From an uncultured Opitutia bacterium (GTDB taxonomy: Bacteria > Verrucomicrobiota > Verrucomicrobiae > Opitutales > UBA953), in the NCBI GenBank assembly GCA_903859115.1, contig CAIOLH010000053.1, positions 1 to 14,249 on the forward strand: a stretch of 14,249 nt of DNA. The letters run 5' to 3'. The translations under genes and the position numbers were made by a program. Shown piece after piece: positions 5,007 to 14,180 of the stretch (positions are counted from its first letter, which is position 1; the number at the start of each line of letters is the position of its first letter). Below the pieces are notes generated by a model. That model searched no databases and had not been told where the DNA came from. It saw nothing but the letters and a program-made list of their open reading frames with translations.

Positions 5007-7769
5007 ATGGCAAAAAACAAAAAAAGTAATCATTCACCGAAAACTAAATCTACAAAAGTAGTTTACACTTGGGGAGGTGGCAAAGCCGATGGCGATGGTT
5101 CCATGAAAGCTCTTCTCGGTGGCAAAGGTGCTAACCTCGCTGAAATGACCCGCATCGGTCTGCCAGTTCCTCCAGGTTTCACTATCACCACAGAAGTTTG
5201 TACCTACTACTACGCTAACAAGCGCACTTATCCTTCCACGCTCCAAGCACAAATGGAAGCCGGTGTTAAAAATATGGAGAACTTGATGGGTACGAAATTT
5301 GGTGCAACGCAAGGCATGCCTCTCTTGGTTGCCGTTCGCTCGGGTGCTCGTGACTCCATGCCTGGTATGATGGACACGATTTTAAATCTTGGTTTGAACG
5401 ATCAATCGGTCATCGCCCTCGAGAAGGCCACGAACAATTCCCGTTTTGCTTGGGATTGCTACCGTCGCTTCATTCAAATGTATGGTGACGTTGTACTCGG
5501 CGTACAAAAACGCGAAGGCGAAGATCACGAGCCTTTCGAAACCGTCATCGAAGAATTTAAACACGAAAAATATGACGGAGATATCGAAGACTCTAAACTG
5601 ACAGCCGCTGACCAACAAGAACTGGTGAAGCGTTTTAAAGCTTTAGTTAAAGAGCGCACTGGTCGTGTTTTCCCTCACGACCCCTGGGAGCAACTCCGCG
5701 GTGCCGCAGGTGCTGTTTTCAGTTCATGGATGAATGACCGCGCGATTGTTTATCGCCGCAAATACAATATCCCTGCCGAGTGGGGTACCGCCGTTAACGT
5801 TCAAGCGATGGTGTTTGGTAACACCGGCGAACATTCCGGTTCAGGCGTCGCTTTCACTCGTAATCCTGCGAACGGTGTCGACGAGTTCTACGGAGAGTTT
5901 TTAGTGAATGCCCAAGGTGAAGACGTTGTCGCTGGCGTTCGTACTCCTGAGCCCGTGATTAAATTAAAGAACGTGATGCCTAAGAGCTACGAACAGTTAT
6001 TAAAGGTACGTCAGATTCTCGAGAAGCACTTTAAAGACGTCCAAGATATCGAGTTCACCGTTCAAGAAGGTAAGCTCTATATGTTGCAGACTCGCAATGG
6101 TAAGCGCACTGCGGCCGCTGCACTCAAGTTCGCTGCCGATATGGTGAAGTCTAAACTCATCGATTGGGAAACAGCGATTCTGCGTAATCCTGCTGACCAA
6201 TTAGAACAATTGTTAGCTCCGATTTTTGACGTTAATGATGTCAAAAAGGCTAAAGCGATTGCCACAGGCTTACCTGCGGGACCGGGTGCTGCTACTGGAC
6301 GCATTTATTTCAATGCTGAACGTGCAGTTATCGCTGCCGATAAAGGCGAAAAAGTTTTATTAGTACGTGTCGAAACATCCCCGGAAGATCTTCGTGGTAT
6401 GATTGCCGCTGAAGGTATTCTCACGGCTCGTGGTGGTGTTTCATCGCACGCCGCACTGGTTGCCCGTCAAATGGGTAAAGTCTGCGTCTGTGGTGCCGCT
6501 GCGGTACATATCGACTACGACAAAAAAATTGCGACCATTGCTGGTCATAAGTTTAAAGAAGGGGATTACTTATCCATCGATGGCACAGCGGGAACTGTTT
6601 ACGCCGGACAAATCAAGACCGCGCCTTCCGAAATTATCGCAGGCCTTCTTAATAATGATAAGAATGCTCAGAAGACCGAGAAATATAAAAATTATGTGCA
6701 GTTAATGAATTGGTGTGCGCAGGCCACCCGCCTGCAGGTTCGCACCAATGCTGACAATCCAGAGCAGACCAAACAGGCGGTCGCGTTTGGCGCTCAAGGT
6801 ATCGGCTTAACTCGCACCGAACACATGTTCTTCGAAGGAAATCGTATCGATGCGGTGCGCGAAATGATTCTCGCCGACTCACTTGAAGGTCGTCGTAAAG
6901 CTCTCGCCAAGATTCTTCCTTATCAGCGCGAAGATTTCATTGGTATCTTCAAAGCACTCAACGGTCTTCCTGCGACTATTCGTTTACTCGATCCGCCCTT
7001 ACACGAATTCGTTCCTCATGATGATAAAGCCCAAGCCTTATTAGCTAAGAAACTCGGAATTTCTAAGGAAAAAGTGATCGCCCGCGTCCATGCCTTGCAC
7101 GAATTCAATCCGATGCTTGGTCACCGCGGTTGCCGCTTAGGTATCGCTTATCCTGAAATTACCGAAACACAGGCGCGCGCTATTTTTGAAGCTGCTGCCT
7201 TTGTGATGAAGAAGGGTATCAAAGTTAAACCCGAAGTCATGGTACCTCTCGTTGGCTACAAGCGCGAATTAGACTTACAAGTCGAAGTCATCCATCGCGT
7301 TGCGGCCGAAGTCCAAGCGGAGAAGAAAGTGAAGATTGCTTATTCGGTTGGCACAATGATTGAGGTTCCTCGCGGTGCCTTAACTGCTGACGAAATTGCA
7401 CACACTGCTGAGTTCTTCAGCTTCGGTACCAATGATCTCACGCAGACTACACTCGGTGTATCTCGTGATGACATGGGTAACTTCCTCGGTGCTTACACTG
7501 AAAATGAAATCTTCAAAAAGAATCCGTTCGCGAGCCTCGATCAGACTGGCGTTGGCCAATTAGTGAAGATTGCCATCGAGAAGGGCCGTCAAACCCGTCC
7601 TGATATTAAACTCGGTATCTGTGGTGAACACGGTGGTGAGCCTGAGTCCGTTAAGTTCTGTCACCGCGTAGGCCTGTCTTACGTTTCTTGTTCGCCTTAC
7701 CGCGTACCTGTTGCTCGCCTTGCCGCCGCCCAAGCTGCGATTGAGGAAAAACGTGCAGCTAAGAAATAG
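5007..7769 (+). CDS. ppdK: Pyruvate, phosphate dikinase
   Basis: Interconverts pyruvate + ATP + phosphate and phosphoenolpyruvate + AMP + diphosphate through a phosphohistidine, working in gluconeogenesis or in PPi-linked glycolysis. The length is 920 residues; many family members have about 875-900. Residues 1-17 are a Lys/Ser-rich tail. The ATP-grasp domain spans about 20-370, with [11 protein letters not shown] at 37-47, [15 protein letters not shown] at 110-124 and [12 protein letters not shown] at 357-368. The swivelling domain is about 420-535 with [12 protein letters not shown] at 476-487; His481 is the phospho-carrier. The PEP/pyruvate barrel is about 550-905, with GLTRTEHMF at 600-608, HRGCRLG at 706-712, [10 protein letters not shown] at 807-816 and the catalytic-type Cys872 in [10 protein letters not shown]. 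Ser479 stands where characterised PPDKs have the regulatory threonine. No PDRP-type regulator gene is nearby. The ATG at 5007 lacks a Shine-Dalgarno site. The gene appears monocistronic, between the TTGACA element and a strong terminator. Confidence 0.96.
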   Translation: MAKNKKSNHSPKTKSTKVVYTWGGGKADGDGSMKALLGGKGANLAEMTRIGLPVPPGFTITTEVCTYYYANKRTYPSTLQAQMEAGVKNMENLMGTKFGATQGMPLLVAVRSGARDSMPGMMDTILNLGLNDQSVIALEKATNNSRFAWDCYRRFIQMYGDVVLGVQKREGEDHEPFETVIEEFKHEKYDGDIEDSKLTAADQQELVKRFKALVKERTGRVFPHDPWEQLRGAAGAVFSSWMNDRAIVYRRKYNIPAEWGTAVNVQAMVFGNTGEHSGSGVAFTRNPANGVDEFYGEFLVNAQGEDVVAGVRTPEPVIKLKNVMPKSYEQLLKVRQILEKHFKDVQDIEFTVQEGKLYMLQTRNGKRTAAAALKFAADMVKSKLIDWETAILRNPADQLEQLLAPIFDVNDVKKAKAIATGLPAGPGAATGRIYFNAERAVIAADKGEKVLLVRVETSPEDLRGMIAAEGILTARGGVSSHAALVARQMGKVCVCGAAAVHIDYDKKIATIAGHKFKEGDYLSIDGTAGTVYAGQIKTAPSEIIAGLLNNDKNAQKTEKYKNYVQLMNWCAQATRLQVRTNADNPEQTKQAVAFGAQGIGLTRTEHMFFEGNRIDAVREMILADSLEGRRKALAKILPYQREDFIGIFKALNGLPATIRLLDPPLHEFVPHDDKAQALLAKKLGISKEKVIARVHALHEFNPMLGHRGCRLGIAYPEITETQARAIFEAAAFVMKKGIKVKPEVMVPLVGYKRELDLQVEVIHRVAAEVQAEKKVKIAYSVGTMIEVPRGALTADEIAHTAEFFSFGTNDLTQTTLGVSRDDMGNFLGAYTENEIFKKNPFASLDQTGVGQLVKIAIEKGRQTRPDIKLGICGEHGGEPESVKFCHRVGLSYVSCSPYRVPVARLAAAQAAIEEKRAAKK

Positions 7770-7788
7770 TCTAGTAGCCTAATCCTGT

Positions 7789-7822
7789 AAATAGGGGCGA
7801 ATCGAAAGATTCGCCCCTATTT
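7789..7822 (+). terminator. Strong rho-independent terminator after ppdK
   Basis: A perfect 15-bp stem pairs 7789-7803 with 7808-7822 (core GGGGCGAATC / GATTCGCCCC) around a GAAA tetraloop at 7804-7807, and the right arm ends in TATTTT. It lies 19 bases past the ppdK stop. A GNRA-type loop on a GC-rich stem makes this a stable terminator that isolates ppdK from purL. Confidence 0.9.
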
Positions 7823-7846
7823 TATGCCCATAAATAATGGGAATAA
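7822..7846. repeat. Second inverted repeat next to the ppdK terminator, in front of purL
   Basis: TTATGCCCAT at 7822-7831 pairs with ATGGGAATAA at 7837-7846 (nine of ten, one G-A mismatch) around AAATA. It shares one base with the terminator before it and is followed by AAAATTATT. It may be a back-up terminator or part of the purL promoter region. The remaining 59 bases to purL show no clear promoter. Confidence 0.35.
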
Positions 7847-7905
7847 AAATTATTGAGTTTTGTATCGTCCAACCGACCCCCTTTCCGACAAGGTAATGGG
7901 CAGAC

Positions 7906-10900
7906 ATGAATCGACTTTATGTAGAAAAGAAACCCGCGTTTAGGTCTGAGGCCGATGCACTTCTACATGATGTAAAGGACTCTCTTCGTCTCCAAAATTT
8001 AGAGTCTATCCGGATTTTACAACGCTACGATATCGAGGGCGCGAGCGAAGCTTCTATACAAAAAGCCATACCTACTGTTTTTGCTGAACCACCGGTCGAC
8101 GATGTTTACTTAGAAAACTTTCCAATTTCATCTGACGAAACAGTTTTCGGAGTCGAATATCTACCTGGTCAATTTGATCAACGTTCAGACTCCGCCGCTC
8201 AGTGTTTACAAATTGTCGGTGGCGGTGATCGTCCGACCGTCGCGACAGCTCGAGTTTATTTAGCTAAAGGCAAATTAACGACCGAAGAGATTAATAAGTT
8301 AAAAAAATATTTAATTAATCCAGTCGACTCCCGAGAGGCCGATTTAGCTAAACCCAATTCTATTCGTCGAAAAGCCCCAGAGCCATCCGCAGTTCCTGCG
8401 ATTAAGAATTTTTTAGTTAAGTCAGTACAAGAACTCACTGTACTGCGCAAAGACCTCGGATTGGCGATGTCGGATGCAGATCTTCTTTTCTGCCAAAATT
8501 ATTTTATCAAAGAAGCGCGCCGCGAGCCCACTTTGACGGAGTTAAAATTACTCGATACTTATTGGTCGGATCACTGTCGCCACACTACATTTCTCGCTGA
8601 ATTAACGGCGGTTGAATTCGCGCCTTCGCCTTTACTGGAACCTTTTCGCTTAGCTTGGGAAAAATATAAGCAAGTGCGCCTGGGTCTTAATCGCCAAGGC
8701 AAAGCGATTTGTTTGATGGATATTGCGACCATCGGCGCACGTGAATTGAAACGTCGTGGCTTACTCGATGATCAGGAAGAGTCGGAAGAAGTTAACGCAG
8801 CGTCGATTGTGGTACCGGTCGAAATTGACGGAAAAATTGAAGAGTGGTTGGTGATGTTTAAAAACGAAACACATAATCACCCCACAGAAATTGAGCCTTT
8901 TGGTGGTGCCGCCACTTGTTTAGGGGGTGCCATTCGCGATCCGCTTTCGGGTCGCTCTTATGTTTATCAGGCGATGCGTGTGACGGGTGCGGCTAATCCG
9001 TTAACCCCTTACGACCAAACTCTGCCTGGAAAACTTCCTCAAAGCAAAATCACTCGTGGAGCTGCTGCAGGATATTCTTCCTATGGAAATCAAATCGGTC
9101 TAGCGACCGGATTAGTTTCAGAACACTATCATCCTGGATATGTAGCCAAGCGAATGGAGGTTGGTGCAGTGGTCGCTGCTGGACCCCGCGAGTGCGTTCG
9201 TCGCGAAGTTCCTTCGCCTGGTGATGTGATTGTATTAGTCGGCGGCAGAACCGGTCGCGATGGCGTCGGTGGTGCTACAGGTTCATCAAAAGAACATACT
9301 GAAACAGCCTTACAAAATTCAGCCGAGGTTCAAAAAGGCGATGCTCCTACCGAACGAAAACTCCAACGTCTTTTCCGTGATGCTACAGTCAGTAAACTCA
9401 TTAAACGTTGCAATGATTTCGGTGCGGGTGGTGTTTCGGTTGCTATCGGCGAGCTGGCTCCATCGCTTCACATTCATCTCGATCGAGTTCCTTTAAAGTA
9501 CGATGGTTTAGATGGAACTGAAATCGCGCTGTCCGAATCGCAAGAGCGCATGGCCGTGGTTTTGGATGCTAAAGACGTTGCTCAATTTATTTCTGCAGCT
9601 CAGCGCGAAAATCTCGAAGCGGTTTTAGTGGCTGATGTCACGGATACCGGACGACTTATCATGGAGTGGCGCGGACAACGCATTGTAGATATTACCCGTG
9701 ACTTTTTAGATACCAACGGCGTGAGTCAGTCAGCGATGGCATCTGTGGTGGCTCCTGATTCTAATAATCATCCATTTTTATCTAGCTCAAAGCCACTCAG
9801 TGCTGACGAATTTAAAAAGGCATTATCGAGTCTCACTCTTGCTGCACAACGTGGGATGGGTGAACGTTTTGATTCATCGATTGGTGCAAATACGGTTCTC
9901 CATCCGTTTGGTGGATTAACACAGACCACGCCGCAAGATGCGATGGTCGCGAAATTGCCTATTTTAAAAGGCGAAACCGATGTTTGTACGATTATGACTT
10001 ACGGATTTAATCCCGAGGTCGCTCAGTGGTCGCCCGGACATGGTGCAGTTTGCTCGGTGGTTGAATCGCTCGCTCGCATTACCGCCGCTGGTGGAAACCC
10101 ACTGCGTGCGCGTTTAACTTTCCAGGAGTATTTTGAAAAATTAGGTAATGATTCCAAGCGCTGGGGAAAACCCTTGGTTGCATTGTTGGGTGCACTCGAT
10201 GCGCAACTTGAATTTGGTACAGCTGCCATCGGAGGTAAGGACAGTATGTCGGGTTCGATTAAAGATCTCGATGTTCCACCTACGCTGGTTTCATTTGCGA
10301 TTGTGCCTAGTAAGTCTGGCGAAGTGACTTCTGCAGAATTTAAAAAATCAAATTCAGTAGTCATACTCGTGGATGTACCACGAACCGAATCTTTATTGCC
10401 CGATTTGAAACTAGCTAAAAAACAGTGGGCCGCCGTGCATAGTTTAATGAAGCAGGGCAGGGTTTTAGCTGCCTCAGCGGTGAGAACTGGTGGTATTGCT
10501 CATACGCTTGCGCGCATGTCTTTTGGTAATCGAGTCGGGGTGTCTCTTACTGCTGCCCCCTCTGTTGACTTCTTAGTACCCAGCTACGGATCCATTATTT
10601 TAGAAGTAGAGTCGACGGTTGATCTTAGCGAATTATCCTACCGTATTTTAGGAAAGACCCAGTCGGCTCCCGTTATTTCATGGCCAGGTGTAAATGTATC
10701 GATTGATGAACTATTAAAAATTAATGAAAGTGTTTTAGAACCTATTTTCCCGACCAAAGCGAATGAACCTGCGGGTGAACCACTGACTTTTAATTTCGAT
10801 ACTCGTTTAATTCATAAGCCGAAAGTCAGAGTAGCTCGTCCAAGAGTTATCATTCCTGTTTTTCCTGGTAGTAATTGTGAGTATGATACTGCTAGAGCAT

Positions 10901-11634
10901 TTAACCAAGCCGGTGCTGAGTCTGAAATTCTGGTCTTAAGAAATGGTGATGCTGAATCGTTAACTCAGTCACTCCAAGCTTTCGCTGAAGCCATTAAACG
11001 TTCACAAATCCTCATGATTCCTGGTGGATTCTCGGCCGGGGATGAGCCTGATGGTTCAGGTAAATTTATTGCAGCGGTACTTAAGTCGCCAGTCGTACGT
11101 GATGCGACGATGGACCTATTGAAATCCAGAGAAGGTTTAATTCTCGGCATTTGTAATGGATTCCAAGCACTCATTAAGACTGGCTTGGTTCCGTATGGTG
11201 AAATTCGTGATGTTGATCACCACGCTCCCACTTTATTTTATAATTACATCGCTCGACATATTTCTCGTTACGCCTACACGCGTGTGGCATCTGTGAAATC
11301 ACCTTGGCTCTCTAAGATGTCGGTTGGACAACAACACACCATTCCGTTTTCACACGGAGAGGGTAGGTTTGTGGCTTCGCCGGGAATGATTGATGAATTA
11401 GCCCGCCACGGACAAATCACTTTTCAATATTGTGATTCCGTTGGTCAACCTTCGCACAAAATTGATTTCAATCCGAATGGATCCATTCATGCGATTGAAG
11501 GTATTACCAGTCCTTGTGGACGGGTTTTAGGTAAGATGGGTCACGGTGAGCGTCGCGGACGCGATGTTGCTAAGAATATTCCTGGTAGTAAATATCAGCC
11601 ACTGTTTGAAGGTGGCGTAGACTATTTTAGTTAA
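7906..11634 (+). CDS. purL: Phosphoribosylformylglycinamidine synthase, single-chain (PurL with fused glutaminase)
   Basis: Fourth step of purine synthesis: converts FGAR, ATP and glutamine to FGAM in the cytoplasm. At 1242 residues it carries all parts in one chain, so no separate PurS or PurQ is needed. A PurS-like N-terminal region (1-150) holds VEYLPGQFDQRSDSA at 83-97. The linker has LDTYWSDHCRHTTF at 216-229. The first AIRS-type ATPase half has KNETHNHPTEIEPFGGAAT at 319-337 and GGRTGRDGVGGATGSS at 446-461. The second half has AAIGGKDSMSGS at 773-784. The glutaminase domain (about 980-1242) begins with FPGSNCEYDTA at 986-996, has GGFSAGDE at 1040-1047, nucleophile Cys1083 in GICNGFQ, and His1213/Glu1215 in GHGERRG as the rest of the triad. 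This layout resembles the clostridial single-chain form rather than the gammaproteobacterial one. AAGG at 7890-7893 is a moderate ribosome-binding site. Its stop overlaps the photolyase stop by four bases. Confidence 0.95.
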   Translation: MNRLYVEKKPAFRSEADALLHDVKDSLRLQNLESIRILQRYDIEGASEASIQKAIPTVFAEPPVDDVYLENFPISSDETVFGVEYLPGQFDQRSDSAAQCLQIVGGGDRPTVATARVYLAKGKLTTEEINKLKKYLINPVDSREADLAKPNSIRRKAPEPSAVPAIKNFLVKSVQELTVLRKDLGLAMSDADLLFCQNYFIKEARREPTLTELKLLDTYWSDHCRHTTFLAELTAVEFAPSPLLEPFRLAWEKYKQVRLGLNRQGKAICLMDIATIGARELKRRGLLDDQEESEEVNAASIVVPVEIDGKIEEWLVMFKNETHNHPTEIEPFGGAATCLGGAIRDPLSGRSYVYQAMRVTGAANPLTPYDQTLPGKLPQSKITRGAAAGYSSYGNQIGLATGLVSEHYHPGYVAKRMEVGAVVAAGPRECVRREVPSPGDVIVLVGGRTGRDGVGGATGSSKEHTETALQNSAEVQKGDAPTERKLQRLFRDATVSKLIKRCNDFGAGGVSVAIGELAPSLHIHLDRVPLKYDGLDGTEIALSESQERMAVVLDAKDVAQFISAAQRENLEAVLVADVTDTGRLIMEWRGQRIVDITRDFLDTNGVSQSAMASVVAPDSNNHPFLSSSKPLSADEFKKALSSLTLAAQRGMGERFDSSIGANTVLHPFGGLTQTTPQDAMVAKLPILKGETDVCTIMTYGFNPEVAQWSPGHGAVCSVVESLARITAAGGNPLRARLTFQEYFEKLGNDSKRWGKPLVALLGALDAQLEFGTAAIGGKDSMSGSIKDLDVPPTLVSFAIVPSKSGEVTSAEFKKSNSVVILVDVPRTESLLPDLKLAKKQWAAVHSLMKQGRVLAASAVRTGGIAHTLARMSFGNRVGVSLTAAPSVDFLVPSYGSIILEVESTVDLSELSYRILGKTQSAPVISWPGVNVSIDELLKINESVLEPIFPTKANEPAGEPLTFNFDTRLIHKPKVRVARPRVIIPVFPGSNCEYDTARAFNQAGAESEILVLRNGDAESLTQSLQAFAEAIKRSQILMIPGGFSAGDEPDGSGKFIAAVLKSPVVRDATMDLLKSREGLILGICNGFQALIKTGLVPYGEIRDVDHHAPTLFYNYIARHISRYAYTRVASVKSPWLSKMSVGQQHTIPFSHGEGRFVASPGMIDELARHGQITFQYCDSVGQPSHKIDFNPNGSIHAIEGITSPCGRVLGKMGHGERRGRDVAKNIPGSKYQPLFEGGVDYFS

Positions 11635-13052
11635 CTCCTTAATTTCTTGAACGCAGCTAAAGCCCGGTCTCGGCCTTCAGTAAGTCCAATGGCTGGAACT
11701 GGATAATTCTTACCGAGTACGACGCCGGCCTTTGCTAAAACATCGGCTGGTGCATCCCAGGGCTTGTGAATCCACTCAGCAGGCATCTTGGCTAACTCTG
11801 GGACATATTTACGAACGTAGTCGCCCTCTGGATCAAATTTCTCACCTTGAAGAACAGGATTAAAGACACGGAAGTAAGGGGCGGCATCGGCACCACAACC
11901 ACCGGCCCATTGCCAGCCAAGGGTATTAGAGGCCAAATCAGCATCCACTAAGGTATCCCAGAACCATTTAGCTCCATCCTGCCAAGGTTGCAGCAGGTGC
12001 TTCACTAAAACGGACGCAGCAATCATTCTCACACGATTATGTTGCCAGCCTGTTAGCCAGAGTTGGCGCATGCCCGCGTCCACAATCGGGAATCCCGTTT
12101 TACCTTTTTGCCAGGCCCGAAGAAGTTTGGGGTCAGACTGCCAGGGAAAATCGTCGTACTCTTTGCGCAGTGCTTTTTCAGGAGTATGATTAAAGTGGTG
12201 GAGCAGATGGTATCCAAATTCGCGCCAGCCAATTTCAGCGATGTAGCGCTGACCACTCTTAGTTTCTGCAAAAGGTGTATCTTTAATCGCAGTATAAATT
12301 TCGAGCGGCGAAATCTGTCCAAAGTGTAAGTAAGCGGAGAGTCGGGAAGTGCCGTCGATATTAGGGATATCACGTGCCTCGTTATAATCTTTAACGGGTG
12401 CTTTTTTGAATTCGGCGAGACGGTTTTCTGCACCCGCACGTGTAGGATTCCATTCTTTGGAGAATTGCTGATCCCATTTAATCTTAGGTAAAAGTTTTAA
12501 ACTATCAATCGGTACACTGGATACGGACTGACTTGGCCCCTGAATTTTTTTGGGTGCTTTAGTGGGTATACCAAACTGTAAATTAGCTAAGCAATTTTTC
12601 CAAAATGGCGTGAAGACCTGAAAAGGATTACCCGAGAGATTTTTAATTTTTTGGGGTTCGTGTAATAAGCTGCCATTAAAGGATTCCACTTTGAGTCCGT
12701 TATTTCTTAGCTGAGTTTTGATTTCCGTATCGCGCTTCACGATTAAAGGTTCGTAGCGACGATTCCAAACGATGCTCGTCGCTCCCGTCTCTTTGATTAA
12801 TTTTTCTAACTCTTTTAAACTCTCGCCTTGGCGAATGATTAAAGGACTGCCGGCTTTGTTTAATTGTTCGGCGAGATCGATTAATGCGTGATGTAACCAC
12901 CATTGCGTTGCTCCGCCTGGACTCCACTCGCCCTCCGATTTTATATCGTGAATATAAACCGGAATGACGGAATCACCTGCGGCTATGGCGGCCTGCAGTG
13001 CTGGATTATCAGCTAGACGTAAATCTTGTCTAAACCAGACGAGGGTAGGCAT
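11631..13052 (-). CDS. phrB: Deoxyribodipyrimidine photolyase (class I CPD type)
   Basis: Light-driven repair of UV-induced cyclobutane pyrimidine dimers in DNA, using FADH- and an antenna chromophore. The 473 residues match E. coli PhrB (472). The N-terminal antenna domain begins TLVWFRQDLRLADNPAL at 3-19. FAD-binding segments are TSRLSAYLHFGQISP at 235-249 and WREFGYHLL at 276-284. The electron-transfer tryptophans of the E. coli enzyme (W306, W359, W382) align with W304, W357 and W380. Asn376 matches the conserved Asn378 near flavin N5. GWQHNRVRM at 335-343 and the AAPYFRVFNP stretch at 390-399 are typical of repair enzymes rather than plant-like cryptochromes. Which antenna it uses is not settled by the sequence. 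No Shine-Dalgarno site is seen. It lies 51 bp behind the M42 peptidase gene and is probably co-transcribed with it. Confidence 0.95.
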   Translation of the reverse strand: MPTLVWFRQDLRLADNPALQAAIAAGDSVIPVYIHDIKSEGEWSPGGATQWWLHHALIDLAEQLNKAGSPLIIRQGESLKELEKLIKETGATSIVWNRRYEPLIVKRDTEIKTQLRNNGLKVESFNGSLLHEPQKIKNLSGNPFQVFTPFWKNCLANLQFGIPTKAPKKIQGPSQSVSSVPIDSLKLLPKIKWDQQFSKEWNPTRAGAENRLAEFKKAPVKDYNEARDIPNIDGTSRLSAYLHFGQISPLEIYTAIKDTPFAETKSGQRYIAEIGWREFGYHLLHHFNHTPEKALRKEYDDFPWQSDPKLLRAWQKGKTGFPIVDAGMRQLWLTGWQHNRVRMIAASVLVKHLLQPWQDGAKWFWDTLVDADLASNTLGWQWAGGCGADAAPYFRVFNPVLQGEKFDPEGDYVRKYVPELAKMPAEWIHKPWDAPADVLAKAGVVLGKNYPVPAIGLTEGRDRALAAFKKLRS

Positions 13053-13103
13053 AGGGTTAGAGTGAGGGGTGCACTAAAAGGTGCAAACATCACTGCACAT
13101 TTA

Positions 13104-14180
13104 TTACCAAGTGTAATTTTGGTTTTTCTTAACTTGGCAGGCGAATTCAACGAGAAGTTGAACGCATTGCTCAACGACGGCGAGGTCTACGACTTCACCC
13201 GGGGTGTGCATATAACGGAGCGGAATGGATACCAAGCCACAGGCTACGCCACCATTCGCCATTTGGATAGCGCGAGCGTCGGTTCCAGTGGGTCTGGATT
13301 CGGCAGCTACTTGATAAGGAATACTCAGTGATTCAGCAGCAGCGACCATTTGATCGAAGACCAGAGGATTGATATTCGGACCGCGGCTGATGATAGGTCC
13401 ACCTGATAAAGTGAATTTACCGAACTTGCGATTATCGGCGTCCGGGTGATCGGTTGCATGTCCGACATCCACGGTGATGGAAACTTGTGGATTGATTCCT
13501 TGGGCTGCGACTTGTGCACCACGCGTACCAATTTCTTCTTGGGTGGTGGCGACGGATACGACGCGGGCGACGAGGTCTTTTTGTTTAGCGAGACGACGGA
13601 AAGCTTCCATGCAAACATAGGCACCGGCTTTGTCATCGAAAGCGCGGGCGACACCGATGGAGCCGCGGAGGATTTCAGGTCCGTCCGAATAAATAGCGGG
13701 GTCGCCGATGCGGACGATGTTTAAGGCGTCGGTGCGATTGTTTACTCCGATATCAATCCACATGTCATGACGTTCGGGAACGCGCTTGCGATCTTCAGGA
13801 GAGAGGAGGTGGACGGCGCGTTTTCCGGTAACGCCGAGAACGGGTCCATTGCGAGTGAGAATATGAACGCGACGACCAGATGGAATAACGTGGTCGTGAC
13901 CACCTAAAAATTCGAAGTAAAGGAAGCCCTTGTCATCGATGTGTGAAATGATGAGACCAATTTCGTCGATGTGACCCGCGAACATTAAAGTCGGTCCACC
14001 TTTGCCTTTGAGTTCTGCGATACGATTACCCAGAGTGTCTTTATTGTAATTGTCGGCTGAGTCTTTAACGTAGCGGTCGATGACCGCTTGGGCGGCGAAT
14101 TCATGGCCCGTGGGTGATTTTGCATCGAGAAGTTCTTTAAGGAATTCAGGATAACCTGACGAAGAAGGCTTTTTGGACAT
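13104..14180 (-). CDS. M42-family metallo-aminopeptidase (glutamyl aminopeptidase / endoglucanase-M type)
   Basis: Cytoplasmic two-metal aminopeptidase of the PepA/FrvX/YsdC/TET group, which trims short peptides, usually as a large tetrahedral assembly. The length of 358 residues is normal. Metal and catalytic residues can be seen: His70 and Asp72 in FAGHIDEIG; bridging Asp182 in RAFDDKAG; Glu215 (catalytic base) and Glu216 (metal) in TTQEEIGTRGA; Asp238 in VDVGHATD; and His325 in RYMHTPGE. The insertion between about 75 and 175 corresponds to the dimerisation (PDZ-like) domain of the family. Substrate preference (acidic, hydrophobic or broad) cannot be read from the sequence. It starts MSKKPSSSGYPEF, with a short polar lead. 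A 51-bp gap with no good terminator separates it from the photolyase gene downstream. The 69 bases upstream, to the window edge, show only a weak TATTCT element. Confidence 0.93.
   Translation of the reverse strand: MSKKPSSSGYPEFLKELLDAKSPTGHEFAAQAVIDRYVKDSADNYNKDTLGNRIAELKGKGGPTLMFAGHIDEIGLIISHIDDKGFLYFEFLGGHDHVIPSGRRVHILTRNGPVLGVTGKRAVHLLSPEDRKRVPERHDMWIDIGVNNRTDALNIVRIGDPAIYSDGPEILRGSIGVARAFDDKAGAYVCMEAFRRLAKQKDLVARVVSVATTQEEIGTRGAQVAAQGINPQVSITVDVGHATDHPDADNRKFGKFTLSGGPIISRGPNINPLVFDQMVAAAESLSIPYQVAAESRPTGTDARAIQMANGGVACGLVSIPLRYMHTPGEVVDLAVVEQCVQLLVEFACQVKKNQNYTW

Noticed and set aside
13081..13098. Hairpin GTGCA/TGCAC between the M42 and photolyase genes, followed by CTTTT on the minus strand
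   Set aside because: The stem has only five pairs with an 8-base loop, too weak to call a terminator; the two genes are better read as one operon.
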